From positions 1 to 64,000 of the forward strand of contig CAUSFO010000001.1 of the NCBI GenBank assembly GCA_963530895.1: a stretch of 64,000 nucleotides of DNA. Reading direction: 5' to 3'. Below, in pieces: positions 50,753 through 60,042 of this stretch. Source of the stretch: JABCPE02 sp963530895 (lineage in GTDB: Bacteria > Bacteroidota > Bacteroidia > Flavobacteriales > Weeksellaceae). A program made the position numbers and the translations under genes. Below the pieces are notes generated by a model. The model was given only the letters and a program-made list of their open reading frames with translations, was not told where the DNA came from and made no database searches. Position 1 is the stretch's first letter; the number at the start of each line of letters is the position of its first letter.

Positions 50753-52294
50753 TTAAAGTTCCTCTTCAGGTTCATTGTTTTCAATGATGATTTCCTCATT
50801 TTTTGTCTTTGTCTCTTGATGAGGAATTTCGCTTTTTCCTTTTAGATATTCAGGAAGATTAAGCCCTGCCATATTGAATAAATCATTCAGAGGCGGCACG
50901 GTTTTCATCATTCCTGAAACGAAATTAGCAGTGGAAGTGTTCCCGTCAGGATTGTTCCCGTTGTCCCAAACTGTAACTTTATCAATTTTAATATTTTTAA
51001 CAGCTTCTACCTGAGTTTTAACCAATTCAGGAAGTTTTTCAATAAGCAATAATTGGAATGCAGAGTTGGTATCTCCACCAGCAGCTTTTACCACTTGGTC
51101 ATAACCTTCAGCCTGTTTTGTAAGGATTTCAAGGAGGCCTTTCGCTTCGGCTTCCATTTTTAGATAGATTGCATCGGCTTCCCCTTTAGCTTTCAGCCTG
51201 ATTTTTTCGGCTTCAGCTTCCGCATCGATGATGGCTTTTTGTCTGGAGATTTCCGCAGGAACTACGATGTTGGCATTTTGTGTGGAACGCTCTCTTTCAG
51301 CTCTCGCAGCTTCCGCTTTTTGTTCAGCCAAATAAGATTCTTCAAGGGCTTTCGCTGCCTGAACTTTCTCAGCTGTGATTGCTATTTTGAGGGCTTCGGC
51401 TTCTTTTTCTCTTCTCTGTGCATCGGAATTAGCGATGGTTATTTTCGCTTCGTTTTCCCCTTTTACGGCAAGGGAATTTGCAAGTGAAGTCGCAATTCTT
51501 GATTCCTTTTCAGCTTCGGCTTTACCGATGGACTCATCTTTCACAGCAGATGCGATGCTGATTTCTCTGTCTTTTTGAGTAATCGCAATTTTTACATCTC
51601 TGTCTCTGTTGGTTTCTGCGATTTGTACATCTTTTTCTCTGTCGGCCTCAGCTTTACCTGTTTCCCCGATTTTTTCTTGTTCCGCCACGGAAATTTTCGC
51701 TTCGTTAATCGCTTTCGCAGCTGCTTCTTTTCCTAAAGCTTCGATGTAGCCAGACTCGTCTTTGATATCGGTTACATTGACATTGATGAGTTTTAGACCT
51801 ATTTTTTTAAGTTCGGTATCTACATTTTTAGAAATATTTTCAAGGAATTTGTCTCGGTCAGAGTTGATTTCCTCAATGGTCATCGTAGCAATTACCAAAC
51901 GAAGCTGTCCAAAAAGAATATCCTTAGAAAGTTCCTGAATCTGCTCTGGCGAAAGTCCTAAAAGTCTTTCAGCGGCATTTCCCATTGTGTCTGTTTCAGT
52001 GGAAATAGCGATGGTAAATCGGCATGGCACATCCACACGAATATTCTGGCGCGAAAGGGCATTGGTAAGATTGGCTTCGATGGAAATCGGCTTTAAATCA
52101 AGATATGCAAAGTCTTGAATTACAGGCCATACGAATGCGCCGCCACCATGAATACATCTCGCAGAACTTCCGCCTGTTTTTCCATAAATCACCAAAATTT
52201 TGTCCGAAGGACATCTCTTGTAACGCGAAATAAGAGAAACAAGAGTCACAAAAAACACAAAAACTAATGCTACAATAATAATAAATGGGTTCAT
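50753..52294 (-). CDS. Flotillin-like SPFH-domain protein
   Basis: 513-residue membrane-anchored scaffold of the flotillin/YqiK group. A single N-terminal membrane segment (about residues 3-22) precedes an SPFH domain (about 40-220: GGSSARCIHGGGAFVWP, then LRLVIATMTIEEINSDRDKF). Residues about 215-380 form a long coiled coil rich in Glu-Ala repeats (GKAEADREKDV, AEAEAEKIRLKAKGEADAI). The tail is Glu-rich and disordered. Flotillins organise membrane microdomains. The NfeD-like gene lies 11 nt upstream, the standard pairing. Confidence 0.9.
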   Translation of the reverse strand: MNPFIIIVALVFVFFVTLVSLISRYKRCPSDKILVIYGKTGGSSARCIHGGGAFVWPVIQDFAYLDLKPISIEANLTNALSRQNIRVDVPCRFTIAISTETDTMGNAAERLLGLSPEQIQELSKDILFGQLRLVIATMTIEEINSDRDKFLENISKNVDTELKKIGLKLINVNVTDIKDESGYIEALGKEAAAKAINEAKISVAEQEKIGETGKAEADREKDVQIAETNRDRDVKIAITQKDREISIASAVKDESIGKAEAEKESRIATSLANSLAVKGENEAKITIANSDAQRREKEAEALKIAITAEKVQAAKALEESYLAEQKAEAARAERERSTQNANIVVPAEISRQKAIIDAEAEAEKIRLKAKGEADAIYLKMEAEAKGLLEILTKQAEGYDQVVKAAGGDTNSAFQLLLIEKLPELVKTQVEAVKNIKIDKVTVWDNGNNPDGNTSTANFVSGMMKTVPPLNDLFNMAGLNLPEYLKGKSEIPHQETKTKNEEIIIENNEPEEEL

Positions 52295-52305
52295 ATAATT
52301 TTACT

Positions 52306-52875
52306 TTAAATTTTTTCTACAATTAAAATTTCATCTTTTATATCAACTACTTTTATAAGTTCGCCAGACAAAATATCTGTCCTAGAGTTAGTTATCGCAT
52401 AAAGTTCATGATTAGTTCCCTTCAGCGAAATAAGAACCTTCCCTTTCCCAAGGCTCTGAGCAGGAATTTTGAGATAGACTTCGCCTGTTTTATTTTTTAA
52501 ATCATTGATTTTAAAAGCATTGTCTTCTGATAATTTAAGTAGTTGTTTAATGATCAAAAAGAAAATCAATACAAAACCAGCTCCCACAACAGCTGCAAGA
52601 ATGGTAAGTAAAAATTTGTTTTCTACCATTGGGTAAAAAGCAACACCTGCCCAGCCAAAACCGAGTAGGAAATTGGTAAGATTTCTCAGCGAGAAAAGCT
52701 GAAAAGGAGCATCTACGCCATCAAAATCTCCATCAAGATCAGGCGTTGTGCCATCCGTGCTGTCACTTCCGATGAAAGTGAGCACAGCTTGAACCACAAA
52801 TACTAAACTGCTGAATAGTGCTACATACCAAAAAGAACGATGTAGAACATCTAAATTTTCTAAAAAATCAAACAT
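52306..52875 (-). CDS. NfeD-like OB-fold membrane protein
   Basis: 189-residue partner of flotillin. Two or three hydrophobic segments (about 12-35, 70-88 and 92-115) are followed by a C-terminal OB-fold domain (about 125-189: KTGEVYLKIPAQSLGKGKVLISLKGTNHEL in pieces), matching YqiJ/NfeD-short proteins. An acidic loop (DSTDGTTPDLDGDFDG) lies between the first membrane segments. It starts the flotillin operon and probably shapes flotillin assemblies in the inner membrane. Confidence 0.8.
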   Translation of the reverse strand: MFDFLENLDVLHRSFWYVALFSSLVFVVQAVLTFIGSDSTDGTTPDLDGDFDGVDAPFQLFSLRNLTNFLLGFGWAGVAFYPMVENKFLLTILAAVVGAGFVLIFFLIIKQLLKLSEDNAFKINDLKNKTGEVYLKIPAQSLGKGKVLISLKGTNHELYAITNSRTDILSGELIKVVDIKDEILIVEKI

Positions 52876-53077
52876 TTATCTAAAATTTAAGATTTCCTAA
52901 AAATACAATTTTTAATTTGAATAGAAAAAATAAAATAGGGTTTTTATGATAAAATTTTTAAAGAGGAGAAATAAAGAAAAGATGAAATTTTGATGACTTT
53001 ATGTTTTTCTATTTTTGAACTAAATTTAGAGGATATTAAAATAATCATTAAATTTGCAATCCTAAAAAGATTTTGGA

Positions 53078-53641
53078 ATGAATAAGTACATAAAATTAGT
53101 AATTGCAGGGCTAATGGTAGCAGGAGGAATATTCCTCATGTTCAACAGACAAGTAGGCTGGGGGATAGTATGTGTAGTGCTATCAATAGTTCCTATTCTA
53201 TTGTTTTTTAAAAATGAATATATTCTTTTATCTCTTTGGAAGATGAGAGACCAGAAACTGGATGAGGTTGCGAGGCTGCTTTCTAATATTACAGATTATA
53301 AAACTCAGCTGCATAGAAGCCAATATGGATACTATCACTATATGCTGGGGCTTACATATGCTGAAAATCCATTGAAAGCAGAAGGGCTGATGAAAACAGC
53401 TCTTGAGTATGGAATGAGCATGAAACATGATAGAGCCTTAGCGAAGTTTAATCTGGCGATAGCGGCTCTCTCTAGAGGTAATAAAACAGATGCGCAGAGA
53501 TTGCTAAATGATGCTCAAAAACTGGACACAGCAGGAATGCTTACAGAGCATATCAGGACAATGAAAGAGCAAATGAAAAAACCAAACATGCAGAAACACA
53601 TGCATAATCCTAATATGAGACACAGAGGTAAATTCTTCTAG
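53078..53641 (+). CDS. Small TPR-like membrane protein
   Basis: 187-residue inner-membrane protein. Two hydrophobic segments (about residues 5-23 and 28-45) are followed by helix pairs that look TPR-like (YYHYMLGLTYAENPLKAEGLM, AKFNLAIAALSRGNKTDAQRLL). The C-terminus is an unusual basic tail with repeated His and Met-Asn-Pro elements (PNMQKHMHNPNMRHRGKFF), which could bind metal or nucleic acid. I do not recognise the family. It stands alone, divergent from the NfeD-flotillin operon and ending in a strong terminator. Confidence 0.65.
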   Translation: MNKYIKLVIAGLMVAGGIFLMFNRQVGWGIVCVVLSIVPILLFFKNEYILLSLWKMRDQKLDEVARLLSNITDYKTQLHRSQYGYYHYMLGLTYAENPLKAEGLMKTALEYGMSMKHDRALAKFNLAIAALSRGNKTDAQRLLNDAQKLDTAGMLTEHIRTMKEQMKKPNMQKHMHNPNMRHRGKFF

Positions 53642-53664
53642 TTTTGGGATTTGATTACAAATAA

Positions 53665-53695
53665 GAAATGGAGATTAATTATTAATCTCCATTTC
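53665..53695. terminator. Bidirectional terminator overlapping the glycosyltransferase stop
   Basis: Nearly perfect palindrome with arms GAAATGGAGATTAAT and ATTAATCTCCATTTC. It lies between two convergent genes, and the minus-strand stop codon (53675-53677) is inside the hairpin. Confidence 0.75.
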
Positions 53696-54652
53696 TCTTA
53701 ATATATTTTTAATGTCAATGCTGTGCAGGCAGGCCCAGTCGCCGCGATAACATTCTTTATTTCCAAAAACTGAACATGGTCGGCAGGAAAGGTCATTCAC
53801 TTGGACAATATCTTCCTTACTTTGTCCATAGCCAAGAAAACCAGCATAAGGATGCGTCTGCCCCCAGACAGATATACAGCGGGTTCCTACCAGACTGGCC
53901 AAGTGCATATTAGCCGAGTCCATAGAAATCATCAGTTCTAATTGAGATATTTTTTCTAATTCTTGTTTTAAAGAAAGTTTCCCTGCAAGGGATTCTGAAT
54001 TAGGAATTTGTTTTTCCCATTCACTTAGGATTTCTACTTCCTTTTTCCCGCCGCCGAAGAAGAACAGCGGTTTTTCTTTGGCGATTTCCTTCGCTAATTC
54101 AAAAGACATTTCCAAAGGAAGCATTTTCCCAAAATGCTGTGCGAAAGGCGCAAAACCTACACCGTTTTTTACACCTTCATGAGGTCTGAGCTGATGTGAA
54201 AGCGTTAATGAAAATCCCATTTTTCTTAAAACATCGGCGTATCTTTCGGTGTTTTTTTTAAGTTGGGTTTTATTGAGGTTTTTAGTGTTGATGAGTTGTT
54301 TTTTCTCTTTTCGGCCTTTGTCTATTTTATAAATAGGAAGTCTTTTTAGCCAAAAGAAAAAATTGAGAATATTGGATCTGAGGACGTTATGAAAGTCGGC
54401 AACCATATCTGGCTGAAATTCAGACAAGATTTCGTTGGACAATTTTTTTAGTCCAAAAAATCCTTCATATTCCTTTAAATCCACTCCTTTAAATTTGAGC
54501 CTTGGAATTCCATCAAATAAATCTTTGAAATTTTTTCTGGAAACCATCAAAATTTCTGTATCAGGATTTTCATCAAGAAACTCTTTGAGAACGGGCACCA
54601 GCATGGCGATGTCGCCAAATGCGGAAAAACGGTAAGCGAGTATTTTGGTCAC
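53675..54652 (-). CDS. Family 9 glycosyltransferase (heptosyltransferase-like)
   Basis: 325-residue GT-B enzyme of the WaaF/WaaC/RfaQ group that builds the lipopolysaccharide inner core from nucleotide-activated heptose. The start KILAYRFSAFGDIAMLVPVLKEF (pieces) is the family N-terminus with the catalytic-region Asp of FGD. The C-terminal domain has GKLSLKQELEKISQLELMISMDSANMHLASLVGT (pieces), and the phrase SMDSANMHLA is the nucleotide-sugar site. It ends CLHSIDIKNI with cysteines in CRPCSVFGNKECYRGDWAC. It overlaps sufE by 4 nt. Confidence 0.88.
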   Translation of the reverse strand: MTKILAYRFSAFGDIAMLVPVLKEFLDENPDTEILMVSRKNFKDLFDGIPRLKFKGVDLKEYEGFFGLKKLSNEILSEFQPDMVADFHNVLRSNILNFFFWLKRLPIYKIDKGRKEKKQLINTKNLNKTQLKKNTERYADVLRKMGFSLTLSHQLRPHEGVKNGVGFAPFAQHFGKMLPLEMSFELAKEIAKEKPLFFFGGGKKEVEILSEWEKQIPNSESLAGKLSLKQELEKISQLELMISMDSANMHLASLVGTRCISVWGQTHPYAGFLGYGQSKEDIVQVNDLSCRPCSVFGNKECYRGDWACLHSIDIKNILREMEINN

Positions 54653-55071
54653 GATTTTAGTTGATAAGCTACAGCGTAGAATTTTATTTGTTTTATCATT
54701 GAGGCAAGTCCATTTGCTCTGGAAGGAGAGAGGAATTCCTGCAGTCCGATTTTGGAAATAAAATCAAAATCAGCCGCCAGAATTTCTTCGGCAGTATGTC
54801 CGCTGTACACTCCCACTAGAAGAGAAATAATTCCTTTTGGCAAAATTCCGTCAGAATCAGCAAGGAAAAAAATCTTGCCGTCGCGCAGTTCGGCATCCAG
54901 CCAAACCTGAGACTGACAGCCTTTTATTAAAATATCCTCTTTCTTTTTTTCCTCTGGAAGACCTTTTAGTTCTTTGCCCAAATCTATGATATATTCATAC
55001 TTCTGCTCCCAGTCCGAAAGAAAGGCAAAATCATCTATTAGTTCCTGTTGTTTTTCCTTGATACTCATCAT
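54649..55071 (-). CDS. sufE: SufE-type Fe-S assembly sulfur acceptor
   Basis: 140-residue SufE family protein, which accepts persulfide sulfur from the cysteine desulfurase SufS and raises its activity. Motifs are the N-terminal IKEKQQELIDDF..L.DWEQKYEYIIDLGK (pieces), the active Cys in IKGCQSQVWLDAE (about residues 49-61, Cys51-52) and IISLLVGVYSGHTAEEI. The start may be the first or second Met (MMSIKEKQ); both are 4-7 nt apart. No other suf genes are nearby. The overlapping glycosyltransferase is its operon mate. Confidence 0.9.
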   Translation of the reverse strand: MMSIKEKQQELIDDFAFLSDWEQKYEYIIDLGKELKGLPEEKKKEDILIKGCQSQVWLDAELRDGKIFFLADSDGILPKGIISLLVGVYSGHTAEEILAADFDFISKIGLQEFLSPSRANGLASMIKQIKFYAVAYQLKS

Positions 55072-55201
55072 ACGATTTTTGCAAAAATAAAAAATATAAC
55101 AGATTTCAGGGCAGAAAATTTCTAAACAACATTAAAAATAAAAACATGACATAAAGTCAGACAAAAAAAATGGTAAAATATTTGATATTGTTTGTTGAAT
55201 A

Positions 55202-55218
55202 ATTACTAATTTAGTAAT
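55202..55218. promoter_or_regulatory. Perfect 17-bp palindrome just upstream of clpC
   Basis: ATTACTAA-T-TTAGTAAT lies 7 nt before the first possible clpC start and 16 nt before the preferred one. It could be an operator for a dimeric regulator or an RNA hairpin shielding the start. Chance is not excluded in DNA this AT-rich. Confidence 0.35.
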
Positions 55219-55234
55219 ATAATTTATGAAGATT

Positions 55235-57745
55235 ATGGAAAATAAGTTTTCGGAGGGAATGGACAGGGTGCTTCGCCATAGTAGACTAGAAGCAAATAGG
55301 CTGAAAAGCGAGTTTCTGAATACAGAACACTTTTTGCTGGGAATTATCGGCACGGAGAATTCTGCAAGAAATATTTTGGAAGCATTGAAAGCAGATTTGG
55401 TTCAAATTCGTAGAAAGATAGAAAATATCAGTATCAATAATAATTTTAGTTCAAATCCTGATAGAAGCATTATGCCTACTAAATTGGCAGAATATTCTTT
55501 GAAAAGAGCGGCTTTGGAGAGTAAGCAGTATCGTTCTGATGAGGTGAATACCATTCATCTTCTGCTGGGTATTTTATATAAAATAGATGACCCTACCACG
55601 CATATTTTGGAGGCGTATGACATTGATTATGAAAGCGTAGCAGCTGAATATAGGGCAATGCTCAAAAACAGTGGACGGCTGCCAAAAGCTTCTTTTGAAG
55701 ATGAGGAAGAAGATGCTGAGGATGCCGCATTTCCACAAACCAATAAACCAACAGGAAATATCGGAACAGGGAAAAGTAAAACGCCTACGTTGGATAATTT
55801 CGGAAGGGATTTGACAACGATGGCTAAAGAAGGGAAATTAGACCCTGTGATTGGTCGTGAAAACGAAATCGAAAGAGTTTCCCAGATTCTTAGCCGAAGA
55901 AAGAAAAACAATCCGCTGCTCATCGGTGAGCCTGGGGTTGGTAAATCTGCAATTGCAGAAGGTTTGGCGCTGAGAATTCATCAGAAAAAAGTTTCACGAG
56001 TTCTTTATAACAAACGAGTGGTAACGCTTGATTTGGCGAGTTTGGTTGCAGGAACTAAATATCGTGGGCAGTTTGAGGAGCGAATGAAAGCCATAATGAC
56101 CGAGCTGGAAAAAAACAGAGATGTCATTTTATTTATAGATGAATTGCACACCATCGTAGGGGCGGGAAGTTCTACAGGAAGTTTGGATGCTTCTAATATT
56201 TTCAAACCTGCTTTGGCGCGAGGAGAAATCCAGTGCATTGGAGCAACTACTTTGGATGAATACCGCCAGTATATAGAGAAAGATGGGGCGCTGGAGCGTC
56301 GTTTCCAAAAAGTGATGGTAGAGCCTACCAGCGTGGAAGAGACCATCCAAATACTAAATCAAGTAAAAGAAAAATACGAAGAGCATCATAATGTGACTTA
56401 TACAGATGAGGCGATCAGGGCTTGTGTAAACCTTACTACAAGGTATATCACAGATAGATTTCTTCCTGACAAAGCCCTCGATGCGATGGATGAGGCGGGC
56501 TCTCGTGTTTATATTAAAAACATGAAAGTTCCTACAGCGATTACTTCGTATGAACAACAAATAGAGGAAGTTAAGGAGCTTAAACAAAAAGCTGTAAAAG
56601 CCCAAGATTACTTGGAAGCGAGAAAATATAAAGAAGAGGAAGAACGCCTGATGATAGAACTGAACATTGCACAGCAGGAATGGGATAACGAAATCAAGGA
56701 GCGAAAACAAATCGTTACGGAAGAAAATGTAGCAGAGGTGGTTTCTATGATGAGTGGTGTTCCTGTGACTAAAGTGGGCAAAAACGAACTGGACAAATTG
56801 GCACAAATGGACAATGTGCTCAATGGAAAAGTTATCGGACAGGAAGAAGCCGTTAAAAAAGTTGTTCGAGCTATCCAAAGAAACAGAGCAGGTCTAAAAG
56901 ACCCTAAAAAACCAATAGGAACATTTATTTTCTTGGGAAGCACAGGAGTAGGAAAAACCGAACTTGCAAAAGTGATGGCTCGTGAGTTGTTTGACTCTGA
57001 TGATGCCCTTATCCGAATAGATATGAGTGAATATATGGAGAAATTTGCCGTATCTAGACTGGTAGGTGCGCCTCCAGGATATGTGGGCTATGAAGAAGGC
57101 GGACAGCTTACGGAAGCAGTAAGAAGAAAGCCTTATGCAGTGGTTCTTTTGGATGAAATAGAAAAAGCACACCCAGATGTATTCAATATTTTATTGCAAA
57201 TTTTGGATGAAGGTTTCGTGACGGATTCTTTGGGTAGAAAAGTGGATTTCCGAAATACAGTCATTATCTTGACTTCTAATATTGGTTCAAGAGATTTGAA
57301 GGATTTCGGAGATGGAGTAGGTTTTGGAACAGCAGCGAAAAAATCCACTTCTGATGCCAGAGCAAGAAGCACGATAGAAAACGCCCTGAAAAGAGCCTTT
57401 GCACCAGAGTTTCTTAATAGAATAGATGATATTATTTTCTTTAATGCTTTACAAAAAGAAGATATTCACAGAATAATAGATTTGGAGCTTGGTAAACTAT
57501 ATTCTCGTCTAGAAAAACTGAACTATAAAGTGGAGCTGACAGATGAAGCTAAAGAATTCATCGTAGAGAAAGGCTGGGATAAAGATTTCGGTGCGAGACC
57601 ACTGAAAAGAGCTATCCAAAAATATATAGAAGATATTCTTGCTGAGATGCTGGTGAACAAAGAAATGCAGGAAGGAGATACGGTGATTTTGGAGGTGAAT
57701 GAAAATAAAGATTCGCTCATCGGAAGAGTAAAAGCGAAAATATAA
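55235..57745 (+). CDS. clpC: Clp protease ATPase subunit ClpC
   Basis: 836-residue HSP100 unfoldase that feeds substrates to ClpP. The chosen start is the second Met (MENKFSEGMDRVLRHSR at 55235); a start 9 nt earlier is possible. Two Clp_N repeats fill about residues 1-140, AAA-1 has Walker A GEPGVGKS (about 231-238) and LFIDELHTIVGAG, a UVR-like linker coil lies near 440-490, and AAA-2 has GSTGVGKTELAK (about 568-579), VVLLDEIEKAH and the arginine-finger region LNRIDDIIFF. The gene is monocistronic with a terminator after it. A palindrome sits just ahead of the start. Confidence 0.95.
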   Translation: MENKFSEGMDRVLRHSRLEANRLKSEFLNTEHFLLGIIGTENSARNILEALKADLVQIRRKIENISINNNFSSNPDRSIMPTKLAEYSLKRAALESKQYRSDEVNTIHLLLGILYKIDDPTTHILEAYDIDYESVAAEYRAMLKNSGRLPKASFEDEEEDAEDAAFPQTNKPTGNIGTGKSKTPTLDNFGRDLTTMAKEGKLDPVIGRENEIERVSQILSRRKKNNPLLIGEPGVGKSAIAEGLALRIHQKKVSRVLYNKRVVTLDLASLVAGTKYRGQFEERMKAIMTELEKNRDVILFIDELHTIVGAGSSTGSLDASNIFKPALARGEIQCIGATTLDEYRQYIEKDGALERRFQKVMVEPTSVEETIQILNQVKEKYEEHHNVTYTDEAIRACVNLTTRYITDRFLPDKALDAMDEAGSRVYIKNMKVPTAITSYEQQIEEVKELKQKAVKAQDYLEARKYKEEEERLMIELNIAQQEWDNEIKERKQIVTEENVAEVVSMMSGVPVTKVGKNELDKLAQMDNVLNGKVIGQEEAVKKVVRAIQRNRAGLKDPKKPIGTFIFLGSTGVGKTELAKVMARELFDSDDALIRIDMSEYMEKFAVSRLVGAPPGYVGYEEGGQLTEAVRRKPYAVVLLDEIEKAHPDVFNILLQILDEGFVTDSLGRKVDFRNTVIILTSNIGSRDLKDFGDGVGFGTAAKKSTSDARARSTIENALKRAFAPEFLNRIDDIIFFNALQKEDIHRIIDLELGKLYSRLEKLNYKVELTDEAKEFIVEKGWDKDFGARPLKRAIQKYIEDILAEMLVNKEMQEGDTVILEVNENKDSLIGRVKAKI

Positions 57746-57758
57746 CGCTGAAATAAAT

Positions 57759-57789
57759 AAAAAAGACACCATTTTCGGTGTCTTTTTTT
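57759..57789. terminator. Terminator between clpC and the TonB-dependent receptor gene
   Basis: Stem AAAAAGACACC / GGTGTCTTTTT with an ATTTTC loop, usable from both convergent genes. Confidence 0.85.
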
Positions 57790-57800
57790 ATTGATGAGAT

Positions 57801-59882
57801 TTAAAAATTAACAGCGCTTCCTCCACTATTTTCTATTTTTTTATCAATTTCATTATTTTTTCCTTTGGAGAAATCATAAGCAACTCCAAAAACGAGCATA
57901 TTCTTATTATTCTGAATTTTAGTGTGATTTGTAAATTCAACTAAACTTTTACTATAACTTTTTGACTTGTATTCAGAAGGGACTCCTATCCAATACATTC
58001 CTGATGTGAAAGTCCAGCCATTCTTTTTGTATTGTAAAAACAAATGGTTTTGATTTTCATTAGTGTACAAAAACGCACCATCCAGCGAAAATACAGGAAC
58101 ATTAAATTGATATTGAAGCGTGAAATTTTTGTACTGAGAAACCAGCGTAAGTCTGTTGCTCAGGTACGAATTATTAATTTCTATGTCTTTTATTTTGATT
58201 TTTTCCCAAATAGGAGCCAGCTGAGTGGTTATTCTCAGATAATTGTTTCCAAATGGCTTGATAACGCCTACAAACTGGGCGCCTCCTTTGGTGTAGTTAT
58301 TAGCATTTTCATAGCTTAGGACATATCGGTTTGCAGGGAGGTCAAATGAGTAATACTCTGTAATCGCGCTTTTTGTGTTATTATAAAAAGCAATGATATT
58401 AAAGTCAAAATACTTATTGTTGAATGAATATTTCAGCTGGTTTTTCCACAGGTATTCTGGTTTTAGGTACGTATTTCCCTGCTTTACTATGTTGGGAACG
58501 AGCTGCACGATATTACTGCTCAGCTGAGAACCGCTGGGAGTGGAGGGTTTATAAGAGCTTATCAATTGTAAAGACTGGCTTTTTGATAATTGATATCCTA
58601 AAATCAGATTGGGAGTGAAAGACCATTCGTTTGTTCTTTCGTATTGGGATTTATTATTGATATTGGTAAGCCCAGCGCCCAGACGATACATCAGTTTTTT
58701 TATTTTTCCAGAAAATTCGGTGTAGAAATATTGCTCGAAATAATTTACTTGATATTCAGAATGCCCTGCAAGGTTGGTCAAGTTATTAGAAATATTCTCA
58801 TTGCTAAATCTATACCCAGAGTTTAACTTACCAATCTTAAACTTATGAATATGAGCAAGTTCTACAACGGAATTAAACTGCCTGTTGCTGAGATTCATAT
58901 TGTTTTCAAAGACACTCGCGCCAGTGTTCGTTACCCATTCTTTGGCCAATTTGGATTTTTGGGTTCGGAAAAAAGAACCGATTACATTTAGAGCCAATTC
59001 ATCTTTTTTGCCAATATTTTTATTAAAGTAAAGGTCTAAAACGGGATTGATATATTTCTCATTATCAGAGTTTATAGTTGAGTTTTGTGTAGTGAGCGCT
59101 CCTTGGATAAATTCACTTTCTCCATTTGCCCTCGAAAAATAATGGTTCATATTCAAGTTTAATTTAGCTTGAAATGCATAGCTGTTTTCCTTTGAATTTG
59201 AATATGTTGCGGAAATTTCTTGGATTGTGTATCCGAAATGATCCGTTTGAAATTCATCAGAACGATATTTCTGGCCATTCAAAAGATATTCGTAAGTGCT
59301 GTGATAGTTTCGGTTATCATAGTCTCTGAAACCCAGATTGTAATCCAGTCCAAAAGTATTTCTGCCTCTCGTGTAGGTGAAATACGCTGAACCATTCACA
59401 AACCCAGTAAGAGTGGCATTTTGTACGCTGGCTCCTCCCGTGTAGCCGTTTTCTGGATTTCTCGTAATGACATTAACCACCAAATCTGCCTTGTTTGCCC
59501 ATCTTGTAGGCGGAACATCGTAATAATCAATTCTGACAACGGCTTCAGGTTTTATCCCTTGAAGCTGCAGATTGGTGGATTCTCTCCCATTGATAAGGAT
59601 AAGAATTTTCCCGCCGCGGATACTGCTCACATTATTAGAAACAGGGTCTAATTGTAGCTGAGGAATACTCACCACCAGGTCTTTTGCGTACCGTGCAGAC
59701 TCTATTGCTTTTTCATCAAAAGAATAAGAAACATGATCAGAAAATACTTTTCTTTTCTGAGATTTTATGATGACTTCTTGGATTTCTTTGACATTAGAAA
59801 TGCTGTCTTTCGCTGTGTTTTCTTGACAAAAACCTTGCAAAGATGCAAGGAAAGCCAAGGCGTGTAGTGTTCTCTTGTTCAT
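57801..59882 (-). CDS. TonB-dependent outer-membrane receptor
   Basis: 693-residue receptor. Signal peptide to about residue 20 (SLQGFCQE). A plug domain (about 35-150) has VKEIQEVIIKSQKRKVF, ILILINGRES and VVRIDYYDVPPTRW. The remaining residues (about 165-693) form the 22-strand barrel, with many FTYTRGRNTFGLDYNLGF-type alternating aromatic segments, and match the outer-membrane beta-barrel family used by Bacteroidota. There is no CarboxypepD-like carrier domain, so it is not a SusC-type glycan receptor. It lies next to the LytTR pair, with a hexanucleotide repeat upstream in its promoter region. Cargo is unknown. Confidence 0.85.
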   Translation of the reverse strand: MNKRTLHALAFLASLQGFCQENTAKDSISNVKEIQEVIIKSQKRKVFSDHVSYSFDEKAIESARYAKDLVVSIPQLQLDPVSNNVSSIRGGKILILINGRESTNLQLQGIKPEAVVRIDYYDVPPTRWANKADLVVNVITRNPENGYTGGASVQNATLTGFVNGSAYFTYTRGRNTFGLDYNLGFRDYDNRNYHSTYEYLLNGQKYRSDEFQTDHFGYTIQEISATYSNSKENSYAFQAKLNLNMNHYFSRANGESEFIQGALTTQNSTINSDNEKYINPVLDLYFNKNIGKKDELALNVIGSFFRTQKSKLAKEWVTNTGASVFENNMNLSNRQFNSVVELAHIHKFKIGKLNSGYRFSNENISNNLTNLAGHSEYQVNYFEQYFYTEFSGKIKKLMYRLGAGLTNINNKSQYERTNEWSFTPNLILGYQLSKSQSLQLISSYKPSTPSGSQLSSNIVQLVPNIVKQGNTYLKPEYLWKNQLKYSFNNKYFDFNIIAFYNNTKSAITEYYSFDLPANRYVLSYENANNYTKGGAQFVGVIKPFGNNYLRITTQLAPIWEKIKIKDIEINNSYLSNRLTLVSQYKNFTLQYQFNVPVFSLDGAFLYTNENQNHLFLQYKKNGWTFTSGMYWIGVPSEYKSKSYSKSLVEFTNHTKIQNNKNMLVFGVAYDFSKGKNNEIDKKIENSGGSAVNF

Positions 59883-59937
59883 GGGGTTTATTTTTTGATT
59901 AGTTTGAGTTTTATGGTATAAATCTTTATTTTTTTCT

Positions 59938-59945
59938 CAAAAATA
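59938..59945 (-). promoter_or_regulatory. -7 box of the TonB-dependent receptor gene
   Basis: TATTTTTG on the minus strand, 55 nt before the start at 59882. The (AAAATT) repeat begins 7 nt further upstream, where the spacer and -33 box should be. Confidence 0.5.
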
Positions 59946-59952
59946 CATATAA

Positions 59953-59987
59953 AAAATTAAAATTAAAATTAAAATTAAAATTAAAAT
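59953..59987. repeat. Hexanucleotide repeat (AAAATT) x 5.8
   Basis: Five full AAAATT units (59953-59982) followed by AAAAT, reading as AATTTT units on the minus strand. It lies immediately upstream of the receptor's -7 box, in the region expected to hold the spacer and -33 element. Confidence 0.85.
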
Positions 59988-60042
59988 GTAATAGCGACTA
60001 AATTAAAATAGTAAAGATTTGATTTATAGAGTTTAATGTGGT

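Noticed and set aside
56354..56878. 174-codon minus-strand frame inside clpC
   Set aside because: Shadow of the clpC coding sequence; Phe/Ser/His-rich translation and no initiation context.
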